From: Halothiobacillus sp.
Lineage (GTDB): Bacteria; Pseudomonadota; Gammaproteobacteria; Halothiobacillales; Halothiobacillaceae
Length of the DNA stretch: 64,000 bases
Assembly (NCBI GenBank): GCA_016278265.1
Contig: JADQCE010000002.1
Span: 496,001 to 560,000 of the forward strand
Direction of reading: 5' to 3'
Under the pieces are notes generated by a model. It saw only the letters and a list, made by a program, of their open reading frames with translations, was not told where the DNA came from and searched no databases. Position numbers and translations under genes: made by a program. Below are positions 9,569 through 20,192 of this stretch, piece after piece (within the stretch, counting starts at the first letter, position 1; every line of letters begins with the position of its first letter).

Positions 9569-11422
9569 ATGTCAGACGCCAATAACACTAGCGCAGTCAA
9601 GAACCTGCGAAACATCGCCATTATCGCCCACGTTGACCACGGCAAGACCACTCTGGTCGACCGCCTGTTGCAGCAATCCGGCACCCTCGATGCCCGCACC
9701 GACCACGGTGAGCGGATCATGGACTCCAACCAGATCGAGAAGGAACGTGGCATCACGATCCTGGCCAAGAACACGGCGATCAAATGGCACTCTCCTGAGG
9801 GTGAGGACTGGCGCATCAACATCGTCGACACCCCGGGACACGCCGACTTCGGTGGCGAAGTCGAGCGGGTCATGTCGATGGTCGACTCCGTGCTGCTGCT
9901 GGTCGACGCGGTCGACGGGCCGATGCCGCAGACGCGCTTCGTGACCCAGAAGGCCTTCGAGCACGGCCTCAAGCCCATCGTGGTGATCAACAAGATCGAT
10001 CGCCCGGGCGCACGCCCGGACTGGGTCATCAACGAGGTCTTCGACCTGTTCGACCGCCTGGGTGCCACCGACGACCAGCTCGATTTCCCGATCGTCTACG
10101 CCTCGGCGCTCAACGGCTACGCGGGCCTGAACGATGACGTTCGCGACGGCGACATGACCCCGCTGTTCGAGACGATCACCAAGCGCGTGCCGGCCCCGGA
10201 CGTCGATCCGAACGGCCCGTTCCAGATGCAGGTCTCCAGCCTCGACTACAACTCCTACGTCGGCGTGATCGGCATCGGCCGGATCAAGCGCGGCCAAGTC
10301 AAGACCAACACCCAAGTCAAGATCGTCGGCCGTGATGGCGAGGTCCGCAGCGGCCGCATCCTGCAGATCATGGGCTTCCACGGCCTCGACCGCGTCGAAG
10401 TCGACACGGCCCAGGCCGGCGACATCATCGCCTTCTCCGGCGTCGATCCGCTCTACATCTCCGACACGCTCTGCGATCCGGAAAACGTCGAGGCGCTACC
10501 GGCGCTCACCGTCGATGAGCCGACCGTCTCCATGACCTTCCAGGTCAACACCTCGCCGTTTGCCGGCCGTGAGGGCAAGTACCTCACCAGTCGCCAGATC
10601 CGCGAGCGCCTCGATCGCGAACTGGTGCACAACGTGGCGCTGCGCGTCGAGCAGGGCGAGGATCCGGACAAGTTCCGCGTCTCCGGCCGCGGCGAGCTGC
10701 ATCTGTCGGTGCTGATCGAGAACATGCGTCGCGAGGGCTACGAGCTGGGCGTCTCTCGTCCCGAGGTCATCGTCCGCGAGGTTGACGGCGAGAAGCAGGA
10801 ACCCTACGAGCAGCTGGTCGTCGACATCGAGGAGCAGCACCAGGGTGGGGTCATGGAAAAGCTCGGCCTGCGCCGCGGCGAGATGCGTAACATGGAACCC
10901 GATGGTCAGGGCCGCGTGCGCCTTGAGTTCATGATTCCCTCGCGTGGCCTGATCGGTTTCCGTACCGAGTTCCTCACCGCCACGCAGGGCAGTGGCCTGT
11001 TGTTCTCGGTCTTCGATCACTACGGTCCGTATCAGTCGGGCATGGTCGGTCAGCGCAACAACGGCGTGCTGATCGCCTCGGATACCGGCAAGGCGCTGGC
11101 CTATGCCTTGTTCAACCTGCAGGACCGCGGCCGTCTGATGATTGGTCACAGTGACGAGGTCTACGAAGGTCAGGTGGTGGGCATCCACGCCCGCGACAAT
11201 GACCTGACGGTCAACGTCCTCAAAGGCAAGAAGCTGACCAACGTCCGCGCTGCCGGAACCGACGAGGCGCTGACCCTGTCCCCGCCGATCCGCTACACGC
11301 TTGAGCAGGCGCTGGAATTCATCGACGATGACGAACTGGTCGAAGTGACCCCCGAGTCGGTCCGGATCCGCAAGAAGTTCCTGACCGAGAACGAGCGCAA
11401 GCGAGCCGGTCGGGGATCCTGA
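9569..11422 (+). CDS. typA: Ribosome-associated GTPase TypA/BipA
   Basis: 617 residues, normal length. The GTPase domain starts with [20 protein letters not shown] (G1), then ERGITI (G2), [19 protein letters not shown] (G3) and [14 protein letters not shown] (G4). Translation-factor domain II and the EF-G-like domains III and V follow, then the BipA-specific C-terminal domain ([39 protein letters not shown]). BipA binds 70S ribosomes and aids 50S assembly, especially in cold or stress. The ribosome binding site is weak. Confidence 0.97.
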   Translation: MSDANNTSAVKNLRNIAIIAHVDHGKTTLVDRLLQQSGTLDARTDHGERIMDSNQIEKERGITILAKNTAIKWHSPEGEDWRINIVDTPGHADFGGEVERVMSMVDSVLLLVDAVDGPMPQTRFVTQKAFEHGLKPIVVINKIDRPGARPDWVINEVFDLFDRLGATDDQLDFPIVYASALNGYAGLNDDVRDGDMTPLFETITKRVPAPDVDPNGPFQMQVSSLDYNSYVGVIGIGRIKRGQVKTNTQVKIVGRDGEVRSGRILQIMGFHGLDRVEVDTAQAGDIIAFSGVDPLYISDTLCDPENVEALPALTVDEPTVSMTFQVNTSPFAGREGKYLTSRQIRERLDRELVHNVALRVEQGEDPDKFRVSGRGELHLSVLIENMRREGYELGVSRPEVIVREVDGEKQEPYEQLVVDIEEQHQGGVMEKLGLRRGEMRNMEPDGQGRVRLEFMIPSRGLIGFRTEFLTATQGSGLLFSVFDHYGPYQSGMVGQRNNGVLIASDTGKALAYALFNLQDRGRLMIGHSDEVYEGQVVGIHARDNDLTVNVLKGKKLTNVRAAGTDEALTLSPPIRYTLEQALEFIDDDELVEVTPESVRIRKKFLTENERKRAGRGS

Positions 11423-11473
11423 TCGCCGGTATCGTTCCGGCACCACGATGCACCGGGTTGAGAGTGGCAAGCG

Positions 11474-12829
11474 ATGTTTGACAACCTTTCCCAGCGGCTT
11501 GGTGGGCTGTTCGATGGCCTGAAGGGCCAGGGGCGCCTGACCGAGGACAACATCAAGGATGCCCTGCGCGAGGTGCGCATGGCGCTGCTGGAGGCCGACG
11601 TGGCCTTGCCGGTGGTGCGCGAGTTCATCAAGGACGTGCGCGAGCGGGCGGTCGGTGCCGAGGTGGCCAAGAGCCTCCAGCCGGGTCAGGTGTTCGTCAA
11701 GATCGTCAACGACGAGCTGACTCGCCTGATGGGCTCGGAAAACGCCGAGCTCGACTTGGCCGCGCGTCCGCCGGCGGTCATCCTGATGGCCGGCCTGCAG
11801 GGCGCGGGCAAGACCACCACGGCAGGCAAACTCGGCCGCTGGCTCAAGAACAACCAGAAGAAAAAGGTGCTGGTCGTCTCCGCGGACGTGTATCGCCCGG
11901 CGGCGATCGACCAGCTCGAGACGGTGGCCAAGCAGGTCGGCGTCGATTTCTTCCCGTCCTCGAGTGATCAGGATCCGGTCGAGATCGCGAAGGCCGCCCG
12001 CAAGGAGGCAGAGCTCAAGTTCTACGACGTGCTGATCGTCGACACCGCTGGCCGCCTGCACGTCGACGAGGAGATGATGGGCGAGGTTGCCCGCATCCAC
12101 GAGGCGGTCGATCCGATCGAGACGCTGTTTGTCGTCGACTCGATGACGGGCCAGGACGCGGCCAACACCGCCCAGGCCTTTCACGAGCAACTGCCGCTGA
12201 CCGGCGTGATCCTGACCAAGGCCGATGGCGATGCCCGGGGCGGTGCCGCACTCTCGGTGCGGCAGGTCACCGGCAAGCCGATCAAGTTTCTGGGTGTGGG
12301 CGAGAAGCTCGATGCACTCGAGCCGTTCCACCCGGATCGGATCGCCTCGCGCATCCTCGGCATGGGCGATGTCGTCTCGCTGGTCGAGCAGGCGCAGGAA
12401 TCCGTCGATGCCGACAAGGCCAAGGCCCTGGCCGACAAGGTGCGCTCGGGCAAGGGCTTCACGCTCGAGGACATGCGCGACCAGTTCAGCCAGATGCTCA
12501 AGATGGGTGGCATGGGCGGTCTGATGGACAAGTTGCCCGGCATGGGCAAGCTCGGTGCCGATGCGAAGCAGAACATCGACGACAAGGACATCAAACGCAT
12601 GATCGCGATCATCGACTCGATGACGCCGGGCGAGCGTCAGCGTCCCGACATCATCAAGGGCTCGCGCAAGCGCCGGATCGCGAACGGTTCAGGCATGCAG
12701 GTCCAGGACGTCAATCGTCTGCTCAAGCAGTATCGCGACATGCGCGACATGATGAAGAAGCTTTCGGGCGGCGGCATGAAGAAGATGATGCGGTCGATGA
12801 AGGGGCGCATGCCGGGCCTGCCTTTCTGA
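11474..12829 (+). CDS. ffh: Signal recognition particle protein Ffh
   Basis: 451 residues, as expected for Ffh (SRP54). It delivers nascent inner-membrane proteins to FtsY together with 4.5S RNA. N and G domains: Walker A GLQGAGKTTTAGKLGRWL, then DVYRPAAIDQLE, VDTAGRLHVDEEMM and TKADGDARGGAALS. The M domain is methionine-rich (MLKMGGMGGLMDKLPGM) and ends in SGGGMKKMMRSMKGRMPG. It follows typA by 51 bp; no terminator is seen between them. Confidence 0.97.
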   Translation: MFDNLSQRLGGLFDGLKGQGRLTEDNIKDALREVRMALLEADVALPVVREFIKDVRERAVGAEVAKSLQPGQVFVKIVNDELTRLMGSENAELDLAARPPAVILMAGLQGAGKTTTAGKLGRWLKNNQKKKVLVVSADVYRPAAIDQLETVAKQVGVDFFPSSSDQDPVEIAKAARKEAELKFYDVLIVDTAGRLHVDEEMMGEVARIHEAVDPIETLFVVDSMTGQDAANTAQAFHEQLPLTGVILTKADGDARGGAALSVRQVTGKPIKFLGVGEKLDALEPFHPDRIASRILGMGDVVSLVEQAQESVDADKAKALADKVRSGKGFTLEDMRDQFSQMLKMGGMGGLMDKLPGMGKLGADAKQNIDDKDIKRMIAIIDSMTPGERQRPDIIKGSRKRRIANGSGMQVQDVNRLLKQYRDMRDMMKKLSGGGMKKMMRSMKGRMPGLPF

Positions 12830-12858
12830 CGACAGGCGGCGCAACGGACCGGTGCGCT

Positions 12859-12886
12859 TTGGGCGTGCGTTCGGCTCCGGTATACT
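12859..12886 (+). promoter_or_regulatory. Promoter of tRNA-Leu
   Basis: TTGGGC (12859-12864), 16-bp spacer, TATACT (12881-12886), about 50 bp before the tRNA. The bases between the -10 and the tRNA are GC-rich (CCCGGC), as in stringently controlled stable-RNA promoters. Confidence 0.65.
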
Positions 12887-12937
12887 TCCCGGCTTTGAAC
12901 GTCAGGGAACTCGGCGGTGTGCAGGGTTCCCTAGCTA

Positions 12938-13022
12938 GCGAGAGTGGCGGAATTGGTAGACGCACTGGTTTTAGGTACCAGCGCCTGACGGCGTGAGAGT
13001 TCGAGTCTCTCCTCTCGCACCA
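12938..13022 (+). tRNA. tRNA-Leu (anticodon UAG)
   Basis: 85 nt with an encoded CCA end. The acceptor stem pairs GCGAGAG with CTCTCGC, discriminator A. The anticodon stem is CTGGT/ACCAG with loop TTTAGGT, giving anticodon UAG (reads CUA/CUG). A long variable arm (GCCTGACGGC) marks a class II tRNA. The T arm contains GTTCGAGTC. Confidence 0.96.
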
Positions 13023-13098
13023 GACCCGATAGACGTCCTGCCAGTTGGTGGCGGGACGAACGACATCCAGACATTTGTTTTTTTGAGGTATCGCATCC

Positions 13099-14391
13099 AT
13101 GCAGGTTGAATTGCAGCCGGCCGAAGGCCTGACCCGTCGCCTGGCGATCGAGGTCCCCGCCCACGAAATCGACGAGCAGGTCGAGAAGCGTCTCAAGGAC
13201 ATGCGCGGTCGCGCCCGCATTGACGGCTTTCGTCCGGGCAAGGCGCCGCTGTCGGTCATCCGGATGCAGTACGCCGGTCGAGTCCGCGACGACATCATCG
13301 GTGACGTCATGGGTCAGAGCTTCCAGAAGGCCGTCGAGGAAAACGACCTGCGCGTTGCTGGTCAGCCGAGCATCGAGTCGATCGAGAACAACAAGGCCGG
13401 CGAGCCGCTGAAGTTCACCGCGGCGGTCGAGGTCTACCCGGAGATCGAGCTGGGTGACCTGTCCAAGCTCAAGGTCGAGACCCTGACCAGTGAAGTGGCC
13501 GACGAGGATGTCGACGAGATGATCGACACCCTGCGCAAGCAGAACGCGGACTGGAAAAAGGTTCGCCACAAGGCACGCAAGGGCGAGAAGGTCACCATCA
13601 ACTTCGTCGGCAAGATCGACGGCGAGGCCTTCGAAGGCGGCTCAGCCGAAGGCGTCGAGGTGATCCTGGGCGAAGGGCAGATGCTGCCGGACTTCGAGAA
13701 GGGTCTGAAGGGCATCAAGCCGGATGAGCCGGTCACCATCGAAGTGACCTTCCCCGAGGAATACCAGGCCGAGCATCTGGCCGGCAAGACCGCCGAGTTC
13801 GAGATCGAGGCGACCCAGGTCGAGGAGCAGGTGCTGCCGGAGGTGGACGACGAGTTCGCCAAGAAATTCGGCGCCGATTCGGCCGACAAGCTGCGTGAAG
13901 ACGTGCGCGAGAACATGGAGCGCGAGCTCAAGCAAACCATCCGTCGTCGCAACAAGGACCGCACCATCGAGGCACTGACCGAGTCGCTCGAGTTCGACGT
14001 GCCCTCGACGTTGATCGACGACGAGTCGGTGTCGATGCGCGACCAGTTCGTCCGCAACCAGATGCCGAACGCGGATGCCTCCAAGCTCGATCCGACGCTG
14101 TTCCGCGAGCAGGCCGAAAAGCGCGTTCGCATGGGTCTGGTGATCATGGAAGTGGTCAAGGAGGCCGACCTCAAGCCAGAAGATAAGCGCGTCGACGACT
14201 TCATCAACGAGATCGCCGCGGCCTATGACGAGCCGGAGCAGGTGGTGGCGCACTACAAGGGCGATCATCAGATGATGAGCAATGCCCGCACCGTGGTCCT
14301 TGAAGAACAGGCGGTCGAGCATATCCTTGACAAGGCCAAGGTCAGCGAGAAGAAGGTTCCCTTCAAGGAACTGATGAACCCGCAGGGCTGA
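13099..14391 (+). CDS. tig: Trigger factor (ribosome-associated chaperone / PPIase)
   Basis: 430 residues, as in E. coli. The ribosome-docking signature FRPGKAPLSVIRMQYAG is at about residues 43-60. The FKBP-type PPIase domain follows (EKVTINFVGKIDGEAFEGG, GEGQMLPDFEKGLKG), then the helical chaperone domain ending in VSEKKVPFKELMNP. It meets nascent chains at the exit tunnel. It is preceded by a GAGG ribosome binding site after a T-rich run. Tig-clpP-clpX is a conserved order. Between tig and clpP an imperfectly terminated hairpin (GGCCGCC 14429-14435 with GGCGGCC 14441-14447) has no T tract. Confidence 0.97.
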   Translation: MQVELQPAEGLTRRLAIEVPAHEIDEQVEKRLKDMRGRARIDGFRPGKAPLSVIRMQYAGRVRDDIIGDVMGQSFQKAVEENDLRVAGQPSIESIENNKAGEPLKFTAAVEVYPEIELGDLSKLKVETLTSEVADEDVDEMIDTLRKQNADWKKVRHKARKGEKVTINFVGKIDGEAFEGGSAEGVEVILGEGQMLPDFEKGLKGIKPDEPVTIEVTFPEEYQAEHLAGKTAEFEIEATQVEEQVLPEVDDEFAKKFGADSADKLREDVRENMERELKQTIRRRNKDRTIEALTESLEFDVPSTLIDDESVSMRDQFVRNQMPNADASKLDPTLFREQAEKRVRMGLVIMEVVKEADLKPEDKRVDDFINEIAAAYDEPEQVVAHYKGDHQMMSNARTVVLEEQAVEHILDKAKVSEKKVPFKELMNPQG

Positions 14392-14471
14392 TTGCCCACG
14401 CGGCTCTCGACCAACCCGACAGGACCCAGGCCGCCTTCATGGCGGCCGAACCGTTTATACCGAGGTGATGA

Positions 14472-15119
14472 ATGAAAGAGGCGTTTGATAGCCACAATGG
14501 CGGCCAACCGGAAATGAATGCCCTGGTGCCGATGGTCGTCGAGCAGAGCTCCCGCGGCGAGCGCGCCTACGACATCTACTCGCGCCTGCTCAAGGAGCGG
14601 GTAATCTTCATCGTCGGTCCGATCGAGGACCAGATGGCCAACCTGATCGTCGCCCAGTTGCTGTTCCTCGAGTCCGAGAACCCGGACAAGGACATCCACC
14701 TCTATATCAACTCGCCGGGTGGTGTGGTCACCGCCGGCATGGCGATCTACGACACCATGCAGTTCATCAAGCCGGACGTCTCGACCCTGTGCATCGGCCA
14801 GGCGGCCAGCATGGGCTCGTTCTTGCTCGCAGGCGGGGCGGAAGGCAAGCGCTACGCGCTGCCCAACTCGCGCATCATGATCCACCAGCCGCTCGGCGGC
14901 TTTCAGGGTCAGGCCTCGGACATCAAGATCCACGCCGAGGAGATCATCAAGCTGCGTGAGCGCCTGAACGGCATCCTGTCCCATCACACCGGTCAGAGCC
15001 TCGAACAACTTGAGCGCGATACCGATCGGGACAACTTCATGACGGCCGACCAGGCTTGCGACTACAATCTGGTCGACAAGGTACTGACTAGCCGCCGGAA
15101 GGCCGGCAAAGCGGATTAA
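14472..15119 (+). CDS. clpP: ATP-dependent Clp protease proteolytic subunit ClpP
   Basis: 215 residues. Catalytic triad Ser113 (GQAASMGSF), His138 ([10 protein letters not shown]) and Asp187 (ERDTDRDNF) is in the expected spacing. The N-terminal part before [20 protein letters not shown] is a short propeptide of about 17-20 residues. It forms the 14-mer peptidase that works with ClpX (next gene) and ClpA (46.3 kb). Confidence 0.97.
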   Translation: MKEAFDSHNGGQPEMNALVPMVVEQSSRGERAYDIYSRLLKERVIFIVGPIEDQMANLIVAQLLFLESENPDKDIHLYINSPGGVVTAGMAIYDTMQFIKPDVSTLCIGQAASMGSFLLAGGAEGKRYALPNSRIMIHQPLGGFQGQASDIKIHAEEIIKLRERLNGILSHHTGQSLEQLERDTDRDNFMTADQACDYNLVDKVLTSRRKAGKAD

Positions 15120-15177
15120 CCTAGATTAATCAAGGCCGTCTGCGACCGTTTACCGGCGGCGACCCCATTCAGTCGAT

Positions 15178-15203
15178 CGGCCGAGCCGGGTAACGCTCGG
15201 CCG
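15178..15203 (+). other. Intercistronic hairpin between clpP and clpX
   Basis: CGGCCGAGC (15178-15186) pairs perfectly with GCTCGGCCG (15195-15203) around an 8-nt loop. No T tract follows, so it is more likely an mRNA stability or processing element than a terminator. Confidence 0.4.
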
Positions 15204-15234
15204 CATCGACCCACGAGGTTCGACGAGAACAGCC

Positions 15235-16563
15235 ATGGCTGAGAAGACGAAAGACACGCAGGATCTGATCTGCTCGTTCTGCGGTAAGAGCCAGGACGAG
15301 GTCAAGAAGTTGATTGCTGGCCCGAATATTTATATCTGCGACGAATGCGTCGAGCTGTGCAACGACATTCTGCGTGAAGAAGTAGAAGCCGAGGGTGAGG
15401 GCGGCCCTGAGCGTCTGCCGACCCCGCACGAACTGGTCGCCGCACTCGACGAGTACGTCATCGGCCAGATGACGGCCAAACGCGCGCTAGCGGTGGCGGT
15501 CTACAACCACTACAAGCGGCTGAACCTGTTCGGTGAGCGTCGCCGTAATGCCGAGGATGACGACGTCGAGCTCTCGAAGTCGAACATCCTGCTGATTGGC
15601 CCGACGGGTTCGGGCAAGACCCTGTTGGCCCAAACGCTCGCCCGCGTGCTGGACGTGCCGTTCACCATCGCCGATGCGACCACGCTGACCGAGGCGGGCT
15701 ACGTCGGTGAGGACGTCGAGAACATCCTGCAGAAACTCCTGCAGCGCTGTGACTATGACGTCGAGAAGGCCCAGCACGGTATTATCTATATCGACGAGAT
15801 CGACAAGATTACCCGCAAGTCGGAGAACCCGTCGATTACCCGCGATGTCTCGGGCGAGGGCGTTCAGCAGGCCTTGCTGAAGATGATCGAGGGCACCACC
15901 GCCTCGGTGCCGCCGCAGGGTGGGCGCAAGCACCCCCAGCAGGAATTCGTCCAGATCGACACCAGCAACATGCTGTTCATCGTGGGCGGGGCGTTCGCCG
16001 GTCTCGAAAAGATCATTCGCCAGCGCGTCGAGAAGGGCGGTATCGGCTTTTCGGCCGAGGTGAAATCCGAGCTTGACCGGAAGGCCACCGACGAGCTGAT
16101 GAACCAGATCGAATCGGAGGACCTGACCCGCTTCGGCCTGATCCCCGAGTTCATCGGCCGTCTGCCCGTGATCGCCACGCTCACGGAGCTCGACGAGGAC
16201 GCGCTGATCCGCATCCTCACCGAGCCGAAGAACGCGCTGACCAAGCAATACGAACGCCTGTTCGAGATGGAAGACGTCGAGCTCGAATTCCGCGAGGACG
16301 CGCTGCGCGAGATCGCGAAGAAGGCCATTCGGCGGCACACTGGCGCGCGTGGCCTGCGTACGATCATGGAGCACATCCTGCTCGACACGATGTATGAGGT
16401 GCCGTCCCTGTTCAACGTGGAGAAGGTGGTGGTCGACGGCGCGGTGGTTCGCGCCGAGTCCGAGCCGTACCTCGTCTACGGCAAGGGAGAGTCGGGTACC
16501 AAGGTCGACGCTGATGCCGACGAGACGGCCGCCAAACACGACAAGGCCTCCTCGGATCGCTGA
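15235..16563 (+). CDS. clpX: ATP-dependent Clp protease ATP-binding subunit ClpX
   Basis: 442 residues. An N-terminal C4 zinc-binding domain (CSFCGKSQ, later CDECVELC) recognises adaptors and substrates. The AAA+ core has Walker [16 protein letters not shown], the pore loop region [17 protein letters not shown], Walker [15 protein letters not shown], and the sensor-2 region [14 protein letters not shown]. The ClpP-binding loop (I/L)GF is represented by IGF in [11 protein letters not shown]. The C-terminal tail is acidic and Lys-rich. Confidence 0.97.
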   Translation: MAEKTKDTQDLICSFCGKSQDEVKKLIAGPNIYICDECVELCNDILREEVEAEGEGGPERLPTPHELVAALDEYVIGQMTAKRALAVAVYNHYKRLNLFGERRRNAEDDDVELSKSNILLIGPTGSGKTLLAQTLARVLDVPFTIADATTLTEAGYVGEDVENILQKLLQRCDYDVEKAQHGIIYIDEIDKITRKSENPSITRDVSGEGVQQALLKMIEGTTASVPPQGGRKHPQQEFVQIDTSNMLFIVGGAFAGLEKIIRQRVEKGGIGFSAEVKSELDRKATDELMNQIESEDLTRFGLIPEFIGRLPVIATLTELDEDALIRILTEPKNALTKQYERLFEMEDVELEFREDALREIAKKAIRRHTGARGLRTIMEHILLDTMYEVPSLFNVEKVVVDGAVVRAESEPYLVYGKGESGTKVDADADETAAKHDKASSDR

Positions 16564-16592
16564 TCCACCGGTTGTCCCTGTCGCATCTTGCG

Positions 16593-16617
16593 CACCCCGG
16601 CTTGTCCGGGGTGTTTT
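16593..16617 (+). terminator. Terminator after clpX
   Basis: CACCCCG (16593-16599) pairs with CGGGGTG, followed by TTTT. It lies about 30 bp after the clpX stop and separates clpPX from lon. Confidence 0.75.
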
Positions 16618-16669
16618 CGTATGCGCGCGAGATTGTGCTCAGGATGGGGCGGTTTCCTGACAGAGCACG

Positions 16670-16677
16670 CTTGAAAA
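16670..16677 (+). promoter_or_regulatory. Heat-shock (sigma32)-like -35 element before lon
   Basis: CTTGAAAA matches the sigma32 -35 consensus CTTGAAA, about 115 bp before the lon start and after the clpX terminator. The matching -10 (CCCCAT-type) is poor: only CTCCAGTCAT is near the right place. The call rests on the -35 and on lon being a classic heat-shock gene. Confidence 0.35.
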
Positions 16678-16788
16678 GCTATTCTCCAGTCATACGTTCA
16701 GGGAAGACCACTGACTTCCGGCCGCGCGTTTCGTCGCGGCCGATCATCCGAATACACCGCCATCACGGCGCTACAGGTATACCCCTAT

Positions 16789-19224
16789 ATGAGTCACAGC
16801 GAAGAATCCTCTGCCGTCATCTCGGGCTCGCCGCGTCAGGTCGACGTGCTGCCACTACGCGATGTGGTCGTCTACCCCCACATGGTGATCCCGCTGTTCG
16901 TCGGGCGGCCGAAATCGGTGGCCGCGCTCGACGAGGCGGTCAAGGGCAGCAAGCAGCTGCTGCTTGTCGCGCAGAAGGATGCCGAGAATGACGATCCGGG
17001 TGTCGGTGACCTGCACCAAGTTGGTACGCTCGCCTCCATCCTGCAGTTGCACAAGCTCCCGGACGGCACGATCAAGGTGCTGGTGGAGGGTATTGAGCGG
17101 GTCGAGCTCGACCGCGTGCATGAGCTCGACGGGCATCTGACCGCCGAGGTCCACTCGATCGAGTCCACCTCGGAGACCGACGAACGTGAGGTCGAACTCG
17201 AATCACGGGCGTTGCTCAACCAGTTCGAGAGCTACGTCAAGCTCAACAAGAAGACCCCGCCCGAGGTGTTGACCTCGCTGTCGGGCATTGACGATGTATC
17301 ACGTCTGGCCGACACCATTGCCGCACATATGGCCTTGGGGTTGGAAGAAAAGCAGGCGATTCTCGAGACCATCGACCTGCATCAGCGCATCGAGCGCCTG
17401 ATGATGTTGATTGAATCCGAGATCGACACGCTGCAGGTCGAGCGCCGCATCCGCGGTCGCGTCAAGCAGCAGATGGAGAAGAGCCAGCGCGAGTACTACC
17501 TCAACGAACAGATGAAGGCGATCCAGAAGGAACTGGGCGACCTTGAGGACGGCGGCAACGAGCTCGACGATCTCGAGAACAAGATCGAGAAGGCCGGCAT
17601 GACCAAGGAGGCCCGCGACAAGGCGAAATCCGAGCTCAACAAGCTCAAGATGATGTCGCCCATGTCCGCTGAGGCCTCGGTGGTGCGTAGCTATCTCGAC
17701 TGGATGCTCGCGGTGCCCTGGAAGAAGCGCACGCGCATCAAGCACGACCTCGAGGCGGCCGAGGCGGTACTCGAGGCGGATCACTTCGGCCTGGAAAAGG
17801 TGAAGGAGCGGATCATCGAGTATCTCGCGGTTCAGACACGCGTGCGCAAGATGGCCGGCCCGATCCTTTGCCTGGTGGGCCCGCCGGGCGTGGGCAAAAC
17901 GTCGCTGGGCCAGTCGATTGCCAAGGCGACCAACCGCAAGTTCGGTCGCATTGCCTTGGGCGGTGTGCGCGATGATGCCGAGATCCGTGGTCATCGGCGC
18001 ACGTATGTCGGCGCGCTGCCGGGCCGGATCGTTCAGGCCCTTTCTAAGGTTGGCACCAAGAACCCGCTGATCCTGCTCGACGAAATCGACAAGATGGCCT
18101 CGGACTTCCGTGGCGATCCGGCGGCGGCCATGCTTGAAGTGCTCGACCCCGAGCAGAACAAGGCCTTCGCCGATCACTACATGGACGTCGATATCGACCT
18201 GTCCGAGGTCATGTTCGTCTGCACGGCCAACAGCTACAACATCCCGGGGCCGCTGCTCGACCGGATGGAGACCATCCGCATCGCCGGCTACACCGAGGAC
18301 GAGAAAACCGAGATCGCCAGGCGGTATCTCTTGCCCAAGCAGGTCAAGGCCAACGGCCTCAAGGAGGGCGAGCTGACGGTCAGCGACAACGCCATCCGTG
18401 ACATCATCCGTCACTACACTCGAGAAGCGGGCGTGCGTAATCTCGAGCGCGAGTTGGCGAAGATCTGCCGCAAGGTGGTGCGCGAGTTGATCACCGCCAA
18501 GGACAAGAAGGGGGTCTCGGTCACGCCGAAGAACCTCGACAAGTATCTCGGCGTGCAGCGCTTCGACTTTGGTCGCGCCGAGGAGTTCGACCAGGTGGGC
18601 CAGGTCACGGGATTGGCCTGGACCGAAGTGGGCGGCGAGCTGCTGACCATCGAAGCCACTACGATGCCTGGCAAAGGCAGCCTCAAGTACACCGGCAAGC
18701 TCGGCGAGGTGATGCAGGAGTCCATTCAGGCCGCGCTGACGGTCGTGCGAGCACGTGCCGAAACCCTGGGTATCGATCCGGACTTCAACCAGAAGAGTGA
18801 CATCCACGTGCACGTGCCGGAAGGCGCGACACCGAAGGATGGCCCGTCGGCGGGCAGTGCGATGTGCACCGCGATCGTCTCGGCCCTGACCGGCATCCCG
18901 GTCAAGGCGTCGGTCGGCATGACCGGCGAAATCACCCTGCGCGGAGAAGTTTTGCCCATTGGTGGGCTCAAGGAAAAGCTCCTCGCGGCACAGCGTGGCG
19001 GCATAGAGACGGTGTTGATTCCTGAGCAGAATCGCAAGGATCTCGCGGAAATTCCTGACCAGATCAAGAAGAAACTCGACATTCGGCCGGTTCGCTGGAT
19101 TGACCAGGTGCTTGAGGCGGCGCTTGTGCGCATGCCGATGCCCAGTGAGACCACGCCGCCGAGTGACGTGGGTTTGATCGAGAAGAAAAAGCGCGGCGGC
19201 AAGGGCAAGAACCTGGCGCACTGA
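16789..19224 (+). CDS. lon: ATP-dependent protease La (Lon)
   Basis: 811 residues, a standard LonA. N-terminal substrate-binding domain ([20 protein letters not shown]), coiled region, AAA+ with Walker [18 protein letters not shown] and Walker [15 protein letters not shown], then the Ser/Lys protease domain: Ser in [11 protein letters not shown] and Lys in [12 protein letters not shown]. It degrades misfolded and short-lived regulatory proteins. The C-terminus is Lys/Gly-rich. Located clpX-lon-hupB as in E. coli. Confidence 0.98.
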   Translation: MSHSEESSAVISGSPRQVDVLPLRDVVVYPHMVIPLFVGRPKSVAALDEAVKGSKQLLLVAQKDAENDDPGVGDLHQVGTLASILQLHKLPDGTIKVLVEGIERVELDRVHELDGHLTAEVHSIESTSETDEREVELESRALLNQFESYVKLNKKTPPEVLTSLSGIDDVSRLADTIAAHMALGLEEKQAILETIDLHQRIERLMMLIESEIDTLQVERRIRGRVKQQMEKSQREYYLNEQMKAIQKELGDLEDGGNELDDLENKIEKAGMTKEARDKAKSELNKLKMMSPMSAEASVVRSYLDWMLAVPWKKRTRIKHDLEAAEAVLEADHFGLEKVKERIIEYLAVQTRVRKMAGPILCLVGPPGVGKTSLGQSIAKATNRKFGRIALGGVRDDAEIRGHRRTYVGALPGRIVQALSKVGTKNPLILLDEIDKMASDFRGDPAAAMLEVLDPEQNKAFADHYMDVDIDLSEVMFVCTANSYNIPGPLLDRMETIRIAGYTEDEKTEIARRYLLPKQVKANGLKEGELTVSDNAIRDIIRHYTREAGVRNLERELAKICRKVVRELITAKDKKGVSVTPKNLDKYLGVQRFDFGRAEEFDQVGQVTGLAWTEVGGELLTIEATTMPGKGSLKYTGKLGEVMQESIQAALTVVRARAETLGIDPDFNQKSDIHVHVPEGATPKDGPSAGSAMCTAIVSALTGIPVKASVGMTGEITLRGEVLPIGGLKEKLLAAQRGGIETVLIPEQNRKDLAEIPDQIKKKLDIRPVRWIDQVLEAALVRMPMPSETTPPSDVGLIEKKKRGGKGKNLAH

Positions 19225-19308
19225 GCTGAGCCGCGGTCCGCGTCGGCGCGTTATCGGTCGCGTTTGCGAACTGGCTTGCGTCCGGGCGTGGTGTCCGTCG
19301 TGCAAGAA

Positions 19309-19348
19309 AACCACACCGCCCCTCCGCAAACGGAGCGGCGGTGTGGTT
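19309..19348 (+). terminator. Terminator-like hairpin after lon
   Basis: Outer arms AACCACACCGC (19309-19319) and GCGGTGTGGTT (19338-19348) pair perfectly, and an inner stem CTCCG/CGGAG closes the loop CAAA. The T run is short, so termination strength is uncertain. Confidence 0.65.
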
Positions 19349-19446
19349 GTGTGGGTGTGCAGCGATCGTCGGGCTATTGGATGGATTTGGCGGTTTGCCT
19401 GGCTACCTGTCGCGCCAGAATGCGCGCTGCGTGGGCAATTTGCGTG

Positions 19447-19476
19447 TTGACACGCCGAAGGTCGCACTTGTATAAC
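19447..19476 (+). promoter_or_regulatory. Sigma70 promoter of hupB
   Basis: A consensus -35, TTGACA (19447-19452), 18-bp spacer, and TATAAC (19471-19476), about 107 bp upstream of the hupB start. Confidence 0.8.
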
Positions 19477-19582
19477 TGTTTTCGCTGTTTCCGTGCGGTG
19501 GCCAGCTGCGCCGCGACCTGACGCTGACGCGCGGTGAGCCGGAACCCGAACAGACACTTTTTTCACCAAGGGATGACAAGGT

Positions 19583-19855
19583 ATGAACAAATCTGAACTG
19601 ATCGATGCGATGGCCGATAACGCTGGCATTTCCAAGTCGGCGGCCGCGAGTGCCCTGGATGGCTTCATCGATGCCGTTGGTGGCGCGCTGAAAAAAGGCG
19701 ATCAGGTCACGCTGGTTGGCTTTGGCACTTTCCTGGTTCGTGAGCGTGAGGCCCGGACTGGCCGCAACCCGCGCACCGGCGAGACGATCAACATCAAGGC
19801 CTCCAAGCTGCCGTCGTTCAAGGCAGGCAAGGGCCTCAAAGACGCGGTCAACTGA
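19583..19855 (+). CDS. hupB: DNA-binding protein HU-beta
   Basis: 90 residues, the typical HU length. [20 protein letters not shown], then [19 protein letters not shown] and [20 protein letters not shown]: the prolines and basic residues of the DNA-binding arm are intact. HU is an abundant nucleoid protein that bends DNA nonspecifically. A good AAGGGATGACAAGGT ribosome binding region precedes it. The order lon-hupB-ppiD supports HU-beta rather than HU-alpha. Confidence 0.96.
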   Translation: MNKSELIDAMADNAGISKSAAASALDGFIDAVGGALKKGDQVTLVGFGTFLVREREARTGRNPRTGETINIKASKLPSFKAGKGLKDAVN

Positions 19856-19915
19856 TCGATCCGAACGGAATATATGCGGGAAGCGGGCCAGCATAACGGC
19901 CCGACACCCGGCGAG

Positions 19916-19942
19916 AAGGGGCGGCAACGCCCCTTTCTTTTT
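19916..19942 (+). terminator. Terminator after hupB
   Basis: AAGGGGCG (19916-19923), tetraloop GCAA, CGCCCCTT (19928-19935), then TCTTTTT. It separates hupB from ppiD. Confidence 0.87.
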
Positions 19943-20192
19943 GCCTGGCGCATGGGTGGTCAGTGCGATGGGAGAAGGCTCCGCCCGGCACCTGGCGGCT
20001 ATCGGTCCACCGCTCGACTGGCTTGTTCGAGTCGAGTATCCCTCTATGGGTGGCAGCGCAAGTCTGGGTGGCATGGGTTGGCGGCGTCGCCCCTGCTATC
20101 ATGCGGCTCGATTTGCGCCGATCATCGTGCCGTCGGATTGACGGCCGCGCCCCACACCACCAAGACAGACCCGAAGCGGGAGTGACGTAGAC

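Noticed and set aside
10496-12331. 611-codon minus-strand frame across typA and ffh
   Set aside because: It spans two certain genes on the other strand and has no motifs.
17299-19668. 789-codon open frame opposite lon
   Set aside because: It is the antisense shadow of a GC-rich gene; composition is His/Arg/Leu-rich with no family similarity, and lon is certain.
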